A DNA stretch of 64,000 bases from an uncultured Porphyromonadaceae bacterium. GTDB taxonomy: Bacteria > Bacteroidota > Bacteroidia > Bacteroidales > Muribaculaceae. How positions within the stretch are numbered: position 1 is the stretch's first letter; every line of letters begins with the position of its first letter. Position numbers and translations under genes: made by a program. The stretch spans positions 54,373-118,372 of the forward strand of contig CAJKBH010000003.1 of NCBI GenBank assembly GCA_905198125.1, read 5' to 3'. Below are positions 36,502 through 45,210 of the stretch, one piece after another. The notes beneath the pieces are model-generated. The model was given only the letters and a program-made list of their open reading frames with translations. It ran no database searches and was not told where the DNA came from.

Positions 36502-37380
36502 ATGTTACACATCAACCAACTGATGGCAGCAACGCTGCTCGTATCGTCGGCCGTCGTCGCACAGGCCGGTAACCTGTGGGTAGTCGGAGACGCGACGCCC
36601 TCTGAATGGAGCCTCGATGACGCCACGGCTATAGTATCTCGCCCCGAGAGCCAGGTGTACACCGGCACCCTCTACCTGACCGCCAATAAGGACTTCAAGT
36701 TCCTGACCACGACCGATTTCGGCAACGAGGAAATCGGGGCTGCCGCAGGCGCAACCCTCACTGACGGCAAGATTCAGCTGGCAAAGGGCACCAATGACGA
36801 AGGGTACGGCAAGATTCAGGTTCCCGAGGACGGCAACTATTATATGTCGGTAGACCTGAACACAATGGAGGCCGAGATCGTCAAGTCCGAATATCAGGAC
36901 ACTCACATCAATCTCTGCTCCCTCTTCATGGTGGGCAGCGCGACCCCGGGCGAATGGAGCGTGGACGCCGGCACTCCGCTCTATCAGTCCATTAACACTC
37001 CATACGTATATTCCAGCACTGTGGCTCTGAAGGCCGGCACATTCAAAATCGCCACTGTAATCAAGGGCGGCGGTTCGTTCGATGCAAAGTATTTCTACTT
37101 CAAGGATGCCAACGACGCCAACAAGATGGTTCTGGGTCAGACCGACCCTAATGATTCTCAGTGGAGTATCGAAGAAGACGGCACATACACCGTTGCGGCC
37201 AACACTCTTACCAATTCCATTTCCATCAAAAAGGAAGTCAACTCGGGTGTAGCCGCCATCGCTACGGACAACGCCCCGGCCGTTTACTACACTCTGGACG
37301 GCGTGAAGGTGAACAATCCCGCCAAGTGCCTGTACATCGTAAAGCAAGGCTCCAAGGTGAGCAAAGTGATTCTCAAGTAA
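36502..37380 (+). CDS. secreted two-module SusF-like glycan-binding protein with T9SS-like C-terminal tail
   Basis: 292 residues. A cleavable signal peptide (VSSAVVAQAG) without a lipobox Cys is followed by two modules starting LWVVGDATPSEWS and LFMVGSATPGEWS, clearly related to those of the upstream SusE/F-like lipoprotein. The C-terminus (about 262-292, YYTLDGVKVNNPAKCLYIV then VSKVILK) resembles the type A sorting domain of the type IX secretion system. It may be a surface-attached or released glycan binder. 114 nt after the GH gene, with a hairpin between; terminator at 37408. Confidence 0.8.
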   Translation: MLHINQLMAATLLVSSAVVAQAGNLWVVGDATPSEWSLDDATAIVSRPESQVYTGTLYLTANKDFKFLTTTDFGNEEIGAAAGATLTDGKIQLAKGTNDEGYGKIQVPEDGNYYMSVDLNTMEAEIVKSEYQDTHINLCSLFMVGSATPGEWSVDAGTPLYQSINTPYVYSSTVALKAGTFKIATVIKGGGSFDAKYFYFKDANDANKMVLGQTDPNDSQWSIEEDGTYTVAANTLTNSISIKKEVNSGVAAIATDNAPAVYYTLDGVKVNNPAKCLYIVKQGSKVSKVILK

Positions 37381-37407
37381 CCCAATTACCCCCTGTCATT
37401 ATATGGC

Positions 37408-37440
37408 AAGACCGCCGGCTTTCGGGCCGACGGTCTTTCT
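37408..37440 (+). terminator. intrinsic terminator of the PUL operon
   Basis: AAGACCGCCGGC (37408-37419) against GCCGACGGTCTT (37426-37437): a 12-bp stem with one mismatch, loop TTTCGG, and a short T-rich tail. Confidence 0.8.
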
Positions 37441-37576
37441 GTATGTCTCTATCTGATTCTGGCATGCCTATACCTCATCACTTATCACTGAAACGAATAA
37501 CAACAACAGCGTAACTCTCTATGACTTCAATGAGCGAAAATATTTGAGATAGAGAGCATACGTCGCGTTTTTTTAG

Positions 37577-37584
37577 TAACTTTG
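37577..37584 (+). promoter_or_regulatory. TAnnTTTG -7 box of the DUF3800 gene
   Basis: TAACTTTG ends 15 nt before the ATG at 37600, implying a very short leader. The nearest upstream TTTG is 30 nt away, outside the usual spacing. Confidence 0.5.
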
Positions 37585-37599
37585 CGTTGAAAGACCACA

Positions 37600-38367
37600 A
37601 TGGAAAAGCACGACAAATCGAAATACTTTCTCTTTATCGACGAATGCGGAGACCACAACCTCGCAAAGTATGACCCCGGATTCCCGGTGTTTACTTTGTG
37701 CGGAATTCTTGTGTCCCGGCAGAACCTTAATGCGTTGAATAAGGCTTTTGAGGAATTGAAGATAGAGATATTCGGCACGAAAAACGTCGTTATCCATTCT
37801 GTTGATATCCGTAAATGGCGCGGGCCATTCTCTGTTCTTACAGATGAAGCGTTAAGAGTGAAATTCTTTGAAGGCATCGAGAGAATACTGAGCAGAAATG
37901 GAGCTTATGTCATTGTAAGCTGCACGATTCTCAAAGAGCAACTTAGCAAATTCTGTGTCCGTGGCGAGGAAGATGATGTTTATGGCCTGTCTCTGTCATA
38001 TCTGATTGAGAGAAGCATCTTCTGCGTTGACAATGAAATTACAGGTGATGCAATGCCTGAGATTTCCATTGTTGTAGAGCGACGAGGCAAGAAAGAGGAT
38101 AATAAGCTCCTGAACTATTATAACGGTCTGCGCAATCGTGGCACTAAATGGGTAACGCCTGATCGATTAAGGGCAAGAATCTGCGATTTTGGTTTCAATA
38201 ACAAGAAAGACAACATCATCGGATTGCAGATAGCAGACTTGATAGCATATCCTGTTACCATCCACCTGCTTCATCCCGAAAGAAATAATCCGTCATACGA
38301 AGCGGTTAAGCACAATATTTTCCAAGACAACGGGGTGTTGTTGGGGCAGAAAATAATACCACATTAA
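37600..38367 (+). CDS. DUF3800 domain protein
   Basis: 255 residues. Family marks are the N-terminal FLFIDECGDHN (acidic residues after a strand), a conserved central IHSVDIRKW, and the C-terminal QIADLIAYP. The pattern of acidic residues recalls an RNase-H-like nuclease fold, but no activity is established. DUF3800 genes often lie in mobile or defence-related neighbourhoods; here it stands alone. Its codon use is more A/T-rich than that of its neighbours (many AAT, AAA, ATT codons), a sign of separate origin. It may be a solitary acquired gene between the PUL and the hut operon. Confidence 0.85.
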   Translation: MEKHDKSKYFLFIDECGDHNLAKYDPGFPVFTLCGILVSRQNLNALNKAFEELKIEIFGTKNVVIHSVDIRKWRGPFSVLTDEALRVKFFEGIERILSRNGAYVIVSCTILKEQLSKFCVRGEEDDVYGLSLSYLIERSIFCVDNEITGDAMPEISIVVERRGKKEDNKLLNYYNGLRNRGTKWVTPDRLRARICDFGFNNKKDNIIGLQIADLIAYPVTIHLLHPERNNPSYEAVKHNIFQDNGVLLGQKIIPH

Positions 38368-38475
38368 ATAAAAAAGAGCGGCCTTACGACTGCTCTTTCC
38401 GACCGGGCAAAACCGATCCCTAAAATCGTTGCTCGCGCAAGCGAAGTATTTCTTTCAAGGGGAAACTACCCTTTG
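38367..38475 (-). ncRNA. predicted structured small RNA with its own promoter and terminator
   Basis: The minus strand has a consensus promoter at 38511-38481, and about 100 nt downstream a canonical terminator: AAAGAGCAG...CTGCTCTTT-type stem (38398-38373) followed by six T. In between no ORF of note exists, but several hairpins do: AAGGG/CCCTT at 38473-38457, GCTT-GCGC-GAGC, and GATCGG/CCGGTC before the terminator stem. The layout is that of a free-standing sRNA of about 105-110 nt, 156 nt beyond the end of hutH and just touching the 3' end of the DUF3800 gene on the other strand. I do not recognise it as tmRNA, RNase P or SRP RNA. It should be compared with Bacteroidales sRNA families in Rfam. 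Confidence 0.6.
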
Positions 38476-38480
38476 TGATG

Positions 38481-38511
38481 CAAAAATAGTAAAATTTTTG
38501 AATTCCACAAA
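38481..38511 (-). promoter_or_regulatory. promoter of the predicted small RNA
   Basis: Minus-strand TTTG (38511-38508), 19-nt spacer, TATTTTTG (38488-38481). It does not face any protein gene in the same orientation within reach, which is the main ground for the small-RNA call. Confidence 0.7.
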
Positions 38512-38631
38512 ATTTTAACATCTCATTCCAGCGAAAAGTTTTAATTCACTGCATTTTCACTGCATTTTACTTCCTCCGCCGGACTATTATCTTAACTCTT
38601 AAACTTTCTAAACTCTTTTAACTGTTGAGGC
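38512..38631. other. non-coding gap between small-RNA promoter and hutH
   Basis: AT-rich, with an 11-bp tandem duplication TCACTGCATTT at 38546-38567. The hutH stop lies in a weak GAGG-TATAAG-CCTC hairpin on the minus strand. No gene is seen. Confidence 0.5.
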
Positions 38632-40146
38632 TTATACCTCAACTTCCAGGTTTACCTCGAATCCATCGAGGAAGTCCATGGTGCGGAGGATATAGTCGTT
38701 CATCACCACATCCTCCTGCACGAAGGGCACTACCTTGCGGTATTCCTCCATCACATGTTCGATGTAAGGCGACGACTTCAGGGGACGGCGGAACTCGATG
38801 CCCTGCGCGGCGTTCATCAGCTCGATGGCTGCGATGTACTTCAGGTTGTCGATAATCTTGTGCAGCTTCGTGGCGGCGTTGGCACCCATCGACACAAGGT
38901 CCTCCTGGCCGTTGCTGCTCACTATCGAGTCGCACGACGCGGGCCATGCGTACATCTTGTTCTGGCTCACCATCGAGGCGGCGGCATACTGCGGAATCAT
39001 GAAGCCGGAGTTAAGTCCCGGATGGGCCACAAGGAACTCGGGAAGGCCGCGCTGGCCGTCTATCAGCTGCGCCACGCGACGCTCCGAGATATTGCCGAGT
39101 TCGTGCAGCGCCACGCCCATGTAGTCGAACGCCAGTGCCAGCGGCTCGCCGTGGAAGTTGCCGCCCGACACCACCATGTCCTCGTCCGGATATACGGTAG
39201 GATTGTCCGTAACGGAATTAATCTCTATATGCAACACGTCCGTCACGTGAAGCATGGCGTCCTTGATGGCGCCGTGCACCTGCGGGATGCAGCGGAACGA
39301 ATAGGGATCCTGCACATGCTCCTTGTGTCGGGCTATTATCTCGCTCCCCTTCAGCAGCGCGCGATAAACACGCCCCGTTTCTATCTGTCCGGGATGCGGG
39401 CGCACCTGCTGTATGCAGTCTAAGAACGGTTCGATGCGGCCGTCGAAAGCCTCGAGCGACATGGCGCCGAACAGGTCGAAGCAGTTCACTATATGCCAGC
39501 CGTCTATCAGCGCCTTGATGCCGTTGGCGCTCATGAACTGCGTACCGTTCAGCAGCGCAAGACCCTCCTTGCTCTTCAGCCTGATCGGTTCCCAGCCATA
39601 TTTCTCCAGTGCCTTGCAGGCCGGCACCTGCTCGCCGTCCATCCACACGTCCCCCTCGCCTATCAGCGGCAGGAACAGGTTGGCCAAGGGAGCCAGGTCG
39701 CCGCTGGCACCGAGCGAACCTCGGTCGCGCACCACGGGGAGCACGTTGTTGTTGTACATGTCGATGATGCGCTCCACGGTGCACACCTGTACGCCGCTGA
39801 AGCCCATCGACAGGGCGTGGGCCTTGAGCAGCAGCATCAGCTTCACTATCTCCGGGCTTACCGGCGTGCCTACGCTGCAGCTGTGGCTCTTGACAAGGTT
39901 CTCCTGCAGGGTCGACAGTTCGTCGCGGCTGATGTGCTTGCTGCACAGCGAACCGAATCCCGTTGTCACGCCGTATATCGGCTCGGTGTCATGGTCCGTC
40001 TTATGGTCCAGGTACGAGCGGCAATGCTCTATCCGCTTGCGCGCGCCTTCCGAAAGGCGCAGCTCCTTGCCTTCCTTAAGTATTCTCTCTATTTCGTCAT
40101 AGGTCAGCTCGCCGCTGCCCACTTCATATATCTTATGTTCTGACAT
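38632..40146 (-). CDS. hutH: histidine ammonia-lyase
   Basis: 504 residues, normal for HutH. It deaminates L-histidine to urocanate, the first step of histidine degradation. The MIO-forming triad Ala-Ser-Gly is in RGSLGASGDLAPL (near 148); YGVTTGFGS near 58 supplies the catalytic Tyr loop, and SLEAFDGR and NFHGEPLALAFDY are further active-site regions. Last gene of the hut operon, 4 nt after hutI. Confidence 0.97.
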   Translation of the reverse strand: MSEHKIYEVGSGELTYDEIERILKEGKELRLSEGARKRIEHCRSYLDHKTDHDTEPIYGVTTGFGSLCSKHISRDELSTLQENLVKSHSCSVGTPVSPEIVKLMLLLKAHALSMGFSGVQVCTVERIIDMYNNNVLPVVRDRGSLGASGDLAPLANLFLPLIGEGDVWMDGEQVPACKALEKYGWEPIRLKSKEGLALLNGTQFMSANGIKALIDGWHIVNCFDLFGAMSLEAFDGRIEPFLDCIQQVRPHPGQIETGRVYRALLKGSEIIARHKEHVQDPYSFRCIPQVHGAIKDAMLHVTDVLHIEINSVTDNPTVYPDEDMVVSGGNFHGEPLALAFDYMGVALHELGNISERRVAQLIDGQRGLPEFLVAHPGLNSGFMIPQYAAASMVSQNKMYAWPASCDSIVSSNGQEDLVSMGANAATKLHKIIDNLKYIAAIELMNAAQGIEFRRPLKSSPYIEHVMEEYRKVVPFVQEDVVMNDYILRTMDFLDGFEVNLEVEV

Positions 40147-40150
40147 GTCC

Positions 40151-41389
40151 TTATAGTATTATTCCGTTCTTAATTGTCACGTCCACGCAGTTCATGCCCA
40201 CGTAGTAAGGGAGTGCGTCGAGCGTGTCGAAGTGCAATATCACCACATCTCCCTGCTTGCCGGCCTCGATGCTGCCTATGCGGTCCGCGCGGTCGATGGC
40301 GGCCGCACCGTTCAGTGTAAGCGCCGTCAGCGTCTCCTCCACGCTCATCTTCATATAGATGCACGCCAATGCTATGGTCAGCGGTATTGAGCCTGAGAAG
40401 CACGAGCCGGGATTAAGGTCGGTGGCGAGTGCCACGGCGCATCCGGCGTCTATGAACTTGCGGGCCGGGGCGAATTCCTCCTTCAGCGCGAAGGCCGTCA
40501 GGGGCAGCAGCGTGGCCACGGTGCCTGATTCGGCCATACGGCGTATTCCCTCGTCGCTGACGTGCAGCAGATGGTCGGCCGAGACAGCGTGCAGGTCGGC
40601 GGCCAGTTCGGCGCCCCCCAACGACACTATCTCGTCGGCGTGCATCTTCAGCTTATAGCCTGCCTCGCGGGCGGCTTCAAGCAGACGGCGCGAATCCTCC
40701 AGCTCGAACACATTCTTCTCGGTGAATATGTCGCAGAACTCCGCCATGTCGCGGAAGCGCGGCAACATCTCCTTAATGATCAGGTCCACATACTCGGCGG
40801 TGCGTCCCTTGTATTCCTTAGGCACGGCGTGTGCGCCCAGGAATGTGGACACCACATCCACCTTGCGTTCGGGATCCTCGGCAAGCTCCTTGATGACGCG
40901 CAACATACGCTCCTCGGTCTCGGTGTCCAGACCGTAGCCACTCTTGGCCTCAACGGTGGTGACGCCCATTGCGCTCATCTCGTCAAGGTACCATTCCGCT
41001 TTTTCGCGCAGTTCCTCGGCCGATGCGGCGCGGGTGGCGTTCACGGTGCTCTGTATGCCTCCGCCGCGCTCCATGATGCTCATGTACGTGTCCCCTTTCA
41101 GCCGCCAGCCGAATTCCTCCGGGCGATAACCGCCGAACACAAGGTGCGTGTGGCTGTCGACGAATCCCGGCAACACGGCGCGTCCTAAGGCGTCCATATA
41201 CACCTCGTCGCGCACATGGCCTTCAGGCTCCGGCATCTCCGATTCGGGACCGACCCAGCGGATTATCCCGTCCTCGATGATGATTCCGCCCTTTTCGATA
41301 TGCAATATGTCGCCCATTTCGGCACCGCGTTTTCCTGCGGTGCCGACGGGCGTGTAGATATTGGCGTTGGTTATGACCAGTCTTCTCAT
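40151..41389 (-). CDS. hutI: imidazolonepropionase
   Basis: 412 residues of the amidohydrolase superfamily; opens the imidazolone ring to N-formiminoglutamate. The metal-binding HxH is in DSHTHLVFGG, the substrate loop in GGGIQSTVNATR, metal His in KMHADE, and the late Asp in ATDLNPGSCF. 7 nt downstream of ftcD and 4 nt before hutH, so tightly coupled. Confidence 0.97.
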   Translation of the reverse strand: MRRLVITNANIYTPVGTAGKRGAEMGDILHIEKGGIIIEDGIIRWVGPESEMPEPEGHVRDEVYMDALGRAVLPGFVDSHTHLVFGGYRPEEFGWRLKGDTYMSIMERGGGIQSTVNATRAASAEELREKAEWYLDEMSAMGVTTVEAKSGYGLDTETEERMLRVIKELAEDPERKVDVVSTFLGAHAVPKEYKGRTAEYVDLIIKEMLPRFRDMAEFCDIFTEKNVFELEDSRRLLEAAREAGYKLKMHADEIVSLGGAELAADLHAVSADHLLHVSDEGIRRMAESGTVATLLPLTAFALKEEFAPARKFIDAGCAVALATDLNPGSCFSGSIPLTIALACIYMKMSVEETLTALTLNGAAAIDRADRIGSIEAGKQGDVVILHFDTLDALPYYVGMNCVDVTIKNGIIL

Positions 41390-41396
41390 TATGGTC

Positions 41397-43088
41397 TTAA
41401 GATATTTTCTGATTTACTATATCCAGCACCTCGGCTTCCTCTTTCTGAGCCTTTTCGGCGATGTCGGCGGCTTCCTTCAGCAGCTTGTCGGCCTGTTCGC
41501 GGTCCTTGAGTCCGGCGGCGTTTATCCTGACGTTAAGCCATGCGCCGAACACGGCGGCACGGGCGGCGAGCGCTCCTACTCCGGCATCGCTCACCGAAGC
41601 GGGGTTGCCGTTGAGGGCCATAGCCTTTACCAGCTCGAATACCCGGAACGACTCGCGCATGGTGCGCAGGGGTACCTCGGTGGCATAGAGCGTGGCCTTC
41701 TGCAAGGCTGCGCTGCGGGCCTCCTTCTCCTCGGGCGTACCCTTAGGCATGGCGAACACGGCCATGATGCGGTTGAATGCATCGGTATCCTCGTCCACCA
41801 AGTGCATCAGTTTCTCCTGAATCTCGCGTCCCTTTACGGCCTGGTCCGAGAATTCCTCCCAGCGGTCGTCCCAGCCGGCCTTGTGGGCCGACAGGTTGGC
41901 CACCATAGCGCCAAGGGCTGCGCCCAACGCTCCCATATAGGCCGAGATAGAGCCACCGCCGGGTGCCGGCGATTCGCTCGACGTCTCGTCGGCAAACTCC
42001 GTCAGGGTCATGTCGACAAGGCCCTTATTATGGCCTCCCAACATCGACTCAATTATCTTTTCCTCGGGCTTGAACGGCTTGAGGTCATCCAGGCCCATCG
42101 ACTTGACGGCTATCTTGATGATTTCGTTCTCCGGAATGCCGAGCGAACGGTTCTGCATCCTGAGGTAATGCCTGCCGGCGTCGAGTATGGCCGACTTGGG
42201 TACGAGACCCACTATCTCCGTTCCGGTGACGCGCAGACCGCGGACCATGGCGGCACGGCTTACCTCGTCGAATGCACGGTGCAGCGGCGTGGCCTTCATG
42301 TCGGTAATGTTCATCGACACCTGTGCGATGCCGTATTCATCTATGTACCATCCTATGGCCTTGGTACCCTTCAGCGTACCGGGAATCATGATGGTGTTGC
42401 CGTTCTCGTCCTTCAGCGGTTTGCCGGTCAGCTTGCCCCCCTCGCGTTTGGGGCGTCCCTTCTCGCGCACGTCGAACGCTATGGCGTTGGCGCGGCGCGT
42501 GCTGGTGGTGTTAAGGTTGAAGTTCACGGCAATCAGGAAATCGCGGGCGCCCACGGCAGTGCAGCCGGTACGCGCCACTCCCTCGTCAAACGGGCGGTCG
42601 CCGAAATCGGGACCCTTACCCTCGTGGCCTAAGCGTTCGGGCAGACCTTCGTACTCCCCTTCGCGGCAAACAGCTAAATTCTTGCGCTCGGGCGTGAATG
42701 CCGCGGCCTCGTAGCTGTAACAGGGGATGTTCAGCTCGGTCGCGGCGCGCTCGGCCAGCTTGCGTGCCAGTTCTGCGCATTCCTCCAAGGTGATGCCCGA
42801 CACGGGAATCAGCGGAAGCACGTCGGTGGCGCCCATACGCGGGTGCGCGCCGTGGTGCGTGCGCATGTCTATCAGCTCGGCGGCCTTGCGCATTCCGGCT
42901 ATCGCCGCGTCGCACACCGCCTCCGGCTCGCCCACGAAGGTCACTACCGTACGGTTCGTGGCCTCGCCCGGGTCAACGTCAAGCACGCGGACGTCGCCGC
43001 CTTGCTCTATCGCCTTTACAATCTCGTCTATCTTCGCTTTGTCGCGCCCCTCTGAAAAATTGGGCACACATTCTATTATCTTCTTCAT
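41397..43088 (-). CDS. ftcD: bifunctional glutamate formimidoyltransferase / formimidotetrahydrofolate cyclodeaminase
   Basis: 563 residues, a full-length fusion. The formiminotransferase part (about 1-330) starts KIIECVPNFSEGRD and carries the active-site His region HHGAHPRMGATDVLP. The cyclodeaminase part (about 355-563) has SPAPGGGSISAYMGALGAALG. It transfers the formimino group to tetrahydrofolate, yielding glutamate, and then makes 5,10-methenyl-THF with release of ammonia. The fused form replaces HutG-type hydrolases; none of these is present nearby. Confidence 0.97.
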   Translation of the reverse strand: MKKIIECVPNFSEGRDKAKIDEIVKAIEQGGDVRVLDVDPGEATNRTVVTFVGEPEAVCDAAIAGMRKAAELIDMRTHHGAHPRMGATDVLPLIPVSGITLEECAELARKLAERAATELNIPCYSYEAAAFTPERKNLAVCREGEYEGLPERLGHEGKGPDFGDRPFDEGVARTGCTAVGARDFLIAVNFNLNTTSTRRANAIAFDVREKGRPKREGGKLTGKPLKDENGNTIMIPGTLKGTKAIGWYIDEYGIAQVSMNITDMKATPLHRAFDEVSRAAMVRGLRVTGTEIVGLVPKSAILDAGRHYLRMQNRSLGIPENEIIKIAVKSMGLDDLKPFKPEEKIIESMLGGHNKGLVDMTLTEFADETSSESPAPGGGSISAYMGALGAALGAMVANLSAHKAGWDDRWEEFSDQAVKGREIQEKLMHLVDEDTDAFNRIMAVFAMPKGTPEEKEARSAALQKATLYATEVPLRTMRESFRVFELVKAMALNGNPASVSDAGVGALAARAAVFGAWLNVRINAAGLKDREQADKLLKEAADIAEKAQKEEAEVLDIVNQKIS

Positions 43089-43101
43089 AGGACTACGGCC
43101 A

Positions 43102-45090
43102 TTAGATGTCTAAGTTGTCAAGAAGTTCGTCATTCACTATATAAGGCTCCGTAATCATGAAGCCGCGGTCGCCCTGCGTGTCGTTCCATTCGCGCACGGT
43201 CTCCATGGCGTTGGGGTTGCGGGCCCAGCTACGGCGGGCCACACCGCCCATCACGTCCCACAGCATGGCGCGTTTCAGGATTTCGTCTACACGTTCCGAG
43301 CCGTCGCACACCATTCCGAAGCCGCCGTTTATGGCTTTGCCTATGCCTACGCCGCCGCCGTTATGCAGGGCCACGAGGCTCATGCCCCGGGCGCAGTTGC
43401 CGGCAAAGCACTGCACGGCCATGTCGGCCATCACGTTCGAGCCGTCCTTGATGTTGCTGGTCTCGCGGAAGGGGGAATCAGTGCCGCTCACGTCGTGGTG
43501 GTCGCGGCCCAGCATGATGGGTCCTACCTCGCCGTTGCGCACCATCTCGTTAAACTTCAAGGCTATGCGCAGGCGTCCCATGGCGTCCTGATACAGGATG
43601 CGGGCCTGGCTTCCTACGACAAGCGCGTTCTTCTCGGCGTCGCGTATCCAGTTGTAGTTGTCGCGGTCCTGTCCGCGGCGGTCCGGGTCGATGCACTCCA
43701 TGGCGGCGTGGTCGGTCTTGACCAGGTCCTCGTGCTTGCCGCTTAGGCATACCCAGCGGAAGGGACCGTAGCCGTAGTCGAACAGCATCGGGCCCATGAT
43801 GTCCTCCACATAGCTGGGCCAGATGAAGCCGTCCTTGTCGTCCACACCGTTGCGCGAAATCTCCTTCACGCCCGAGTCGTACACGGCCTTCATAAAGGCG
43901 TTGCCGTAATCGAAGAAGTATGTGCCTCGGGCCACCAGAGCCTTGATGGCTTCGAAATGACGCTTCAGCGACTCATCCACTTCCTTGCGGAACTGTTCGG
44001 GATTCTCGTGCAGCATCCGGGTACGCTCGTCGAACGTGAGCGATACAGGACAGTAGCCGCCGTCATATACGGCGTGGCAGCTGGTCTGGTCGCTGAGAAG
44101 TTCTATATGCTCGTTGTGTTCCACCGCATATTCCAGCAGGTCCACCACATTGCCGTGATAGGCAATTGAAATCGGCTCCTTGCGGGCCATTGCCTCGCGC
44201 GCCATGCGGAAAGCTTCGGGGATGGAGTCGGTCACCTCCTGCACCCAACCCTGGTTACGGCGGGTGTCGATGCGTGACAGGTCAACTTCGGCTATGATTG
44301 CGGCGGCGCCGGCTATCTCGGCTGCCTTGGGCTGAGCGCCGCTCATGCCGCCAAGGCCGGACGATACGAAAATGTGGCCTTTCAGGTCGCCGTCGTCGGG
44401 TACGCCGAGTTTCATGCGGCCTGCGTTCAGGATGGTGTTGAATGTGCCGTGCACTATACCCTGAGGGCCGATATACATCCAGCCGCCGGCGGTCATCTGG
44501 CCGTAGTTGGCCACGCCCAGCTGCATGGCCTCGTGCCAGTCGTGCTGAGTGTCGAACATACCCACCATCATGGCATTGGTGATGATGACGCGCGGCGCAT
44601 CGGGACGCGACGGGAACAGGCCGAGCGGATGACCCGACTCCACCACCAATGTCTGGTGATCGGTCAGCTCCTCCAGATATTTCTTTATGAGGCGGTACTG
44701 CAGCCAGTTCTGCGCCACCTGGCCGGTCTCGCCGTATGTTACCAGTTCGTAGGGATAGAGGGCCACCTCGAAGTCCAGGTTATTGTCTATCATAAGCTGG
44801 AAAGCCTTGCCTTCGATGCAGTTGCCCTTGTATTCGTCTATGGGCTTGGCCTTGATGCGGCCTTCGGGACGGAAACGGTAGGCATAGATGCGGCCGCGCG
44901 TCTTCAGCTCGTCTAAGAACTCCGGGATGGCGCGTTCGTGCAGTTCGGGCGGCAGATAGCGCAGGGCGTTCTGCAGGGCTAATCTGGTCTTGGCTTTGTC
45001 GAGGGTATATCCACGGTCGGGAGCACGCCTGATACCCTCCGCGAATGAGGGGTAATCAGGCCATTGGTTGTCAAGTGTGATGCGCTTCAT
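43102..45090 (-). CDS. hutU: urocanate hydratase
   Basis: 662 residues from ATG 45090 (MKRITLDNQWPDY). The upstream extension of the frame to 45165 crosses the promoter and is rejected. The enzyme uses tightly bound NAD+ to hydrate urocanate to imidazolonepropionate. Conserved segments include GGWMYIGPQGIVHGT, SSGLGGMSGAQPKAAEIAG, and the C-terminal NGGGVGIGKAINGGFG. First gene of the operon hutU-ftcD-hutI-hutH; divergent from the TPR/HTH regulator at 45211. Confidence 0.96.
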   Translation of the reverse strand: MKRITLDNQWPDYPSFAEGIRRAPDRGYTLDKAKTRLALQNALRYLPPELHERAIPEFLDELKTRGRIYAYRFRPEGRIKAKPIDEYKGNCIEGKAFQLMIDNNLDFEVALYPYELVTYGETGQVAQNWLQYRLIKKYLEELTDHQTLVVESGHPLGLFPSRPDAPRVIITNAMMVGMFDTQHDWHEAMQLGVANYGQMTAGGWMYIGPQGIVHGTFNTILNAGRMKLGVPDDGDLKGHIFVSSGLGGMSGAQPKAAEIAGAAAIIAEVDLSRIDTRRNQGWVQEVTDSIPEAFRMAREAMARKEPISIAYHGNVVDLLEYAVEHNEHIELLSDQTSCHAVYDGGYCPVSLTFDERTRMLHENPEQFRKEVDESLKRHFEAIKALVARGTYFFDYGNAFMKAVYDSGVKEISRNGVDDKDGFIWPSYVEDIMGPMLFDYGYGPFRWVCLSGKHEDLVKTDHAAMECIDPDRRGQDRDNYNWIRDAEKNALVVGSQARILYQDAMGRLRIALKFNEMVRNGEVGPIMLGRDHHDVSGTDSPFRETSNIKDGSNVMADMAVQCFAGNCARGMSLVALHNGGGVGIGKAINGGFGMVCDGSERVDEILKRAMLWDVMGGVARRSWARNPNAMETVREWNDTQGDRGFMITEPYIVNDELLDNLDI

Positions 45091-45111
45091 GGTTTTTGTT
45101 GTTATTTTTTG

Positions 45112-45142
45112 CGAAGATACGAAAAAAATCTCACTCCGCAAA
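45112..45142 (-). promoter_or_regulatory. promoter of the hut operon
   Basis: Minus-strand TTTG (45142-45139), 19-nt spacer, TATCTTCG (45119-45112), one mismatch to TAnnTTTG. The start would fall near 45105, giving a leader of about 15 nt before hutU. Confidence 0.55.
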
Positions 45143-45174
45143 CAACAAAAGCCCATCGTGAACAAACAAATGAA

Positions 45175-45206
45175 TTTGTTTTATTCGTATGTTTAATGTA
45201 ATTTTG
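45175..45206 (+). promoter_or_regulatory. promoter of the hut-linked regulator gene
   Basis: TTTG (45175-45178), 20-nt spacer, TAATTTTG (45199-45206). The ATG at 45211 begins only 4 nt after the box, so the mRNA would be leaderless or the real start is ATG 45226. Confidence 0.7.
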
Positions 45207-45210
45207 TTTT

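Noticed and set aside
37600..38367. DUF3800 gene as part of a multi-gene defence system
   Set aside because: No helicase, nuclease, toxin or methylase gene is adjacent; only a possible small RNA adjoins it.
45091..45165. N-terminal extension of HutU to 45165
   Set aside because: It spans the predicted hut promoter and does not match the family start.
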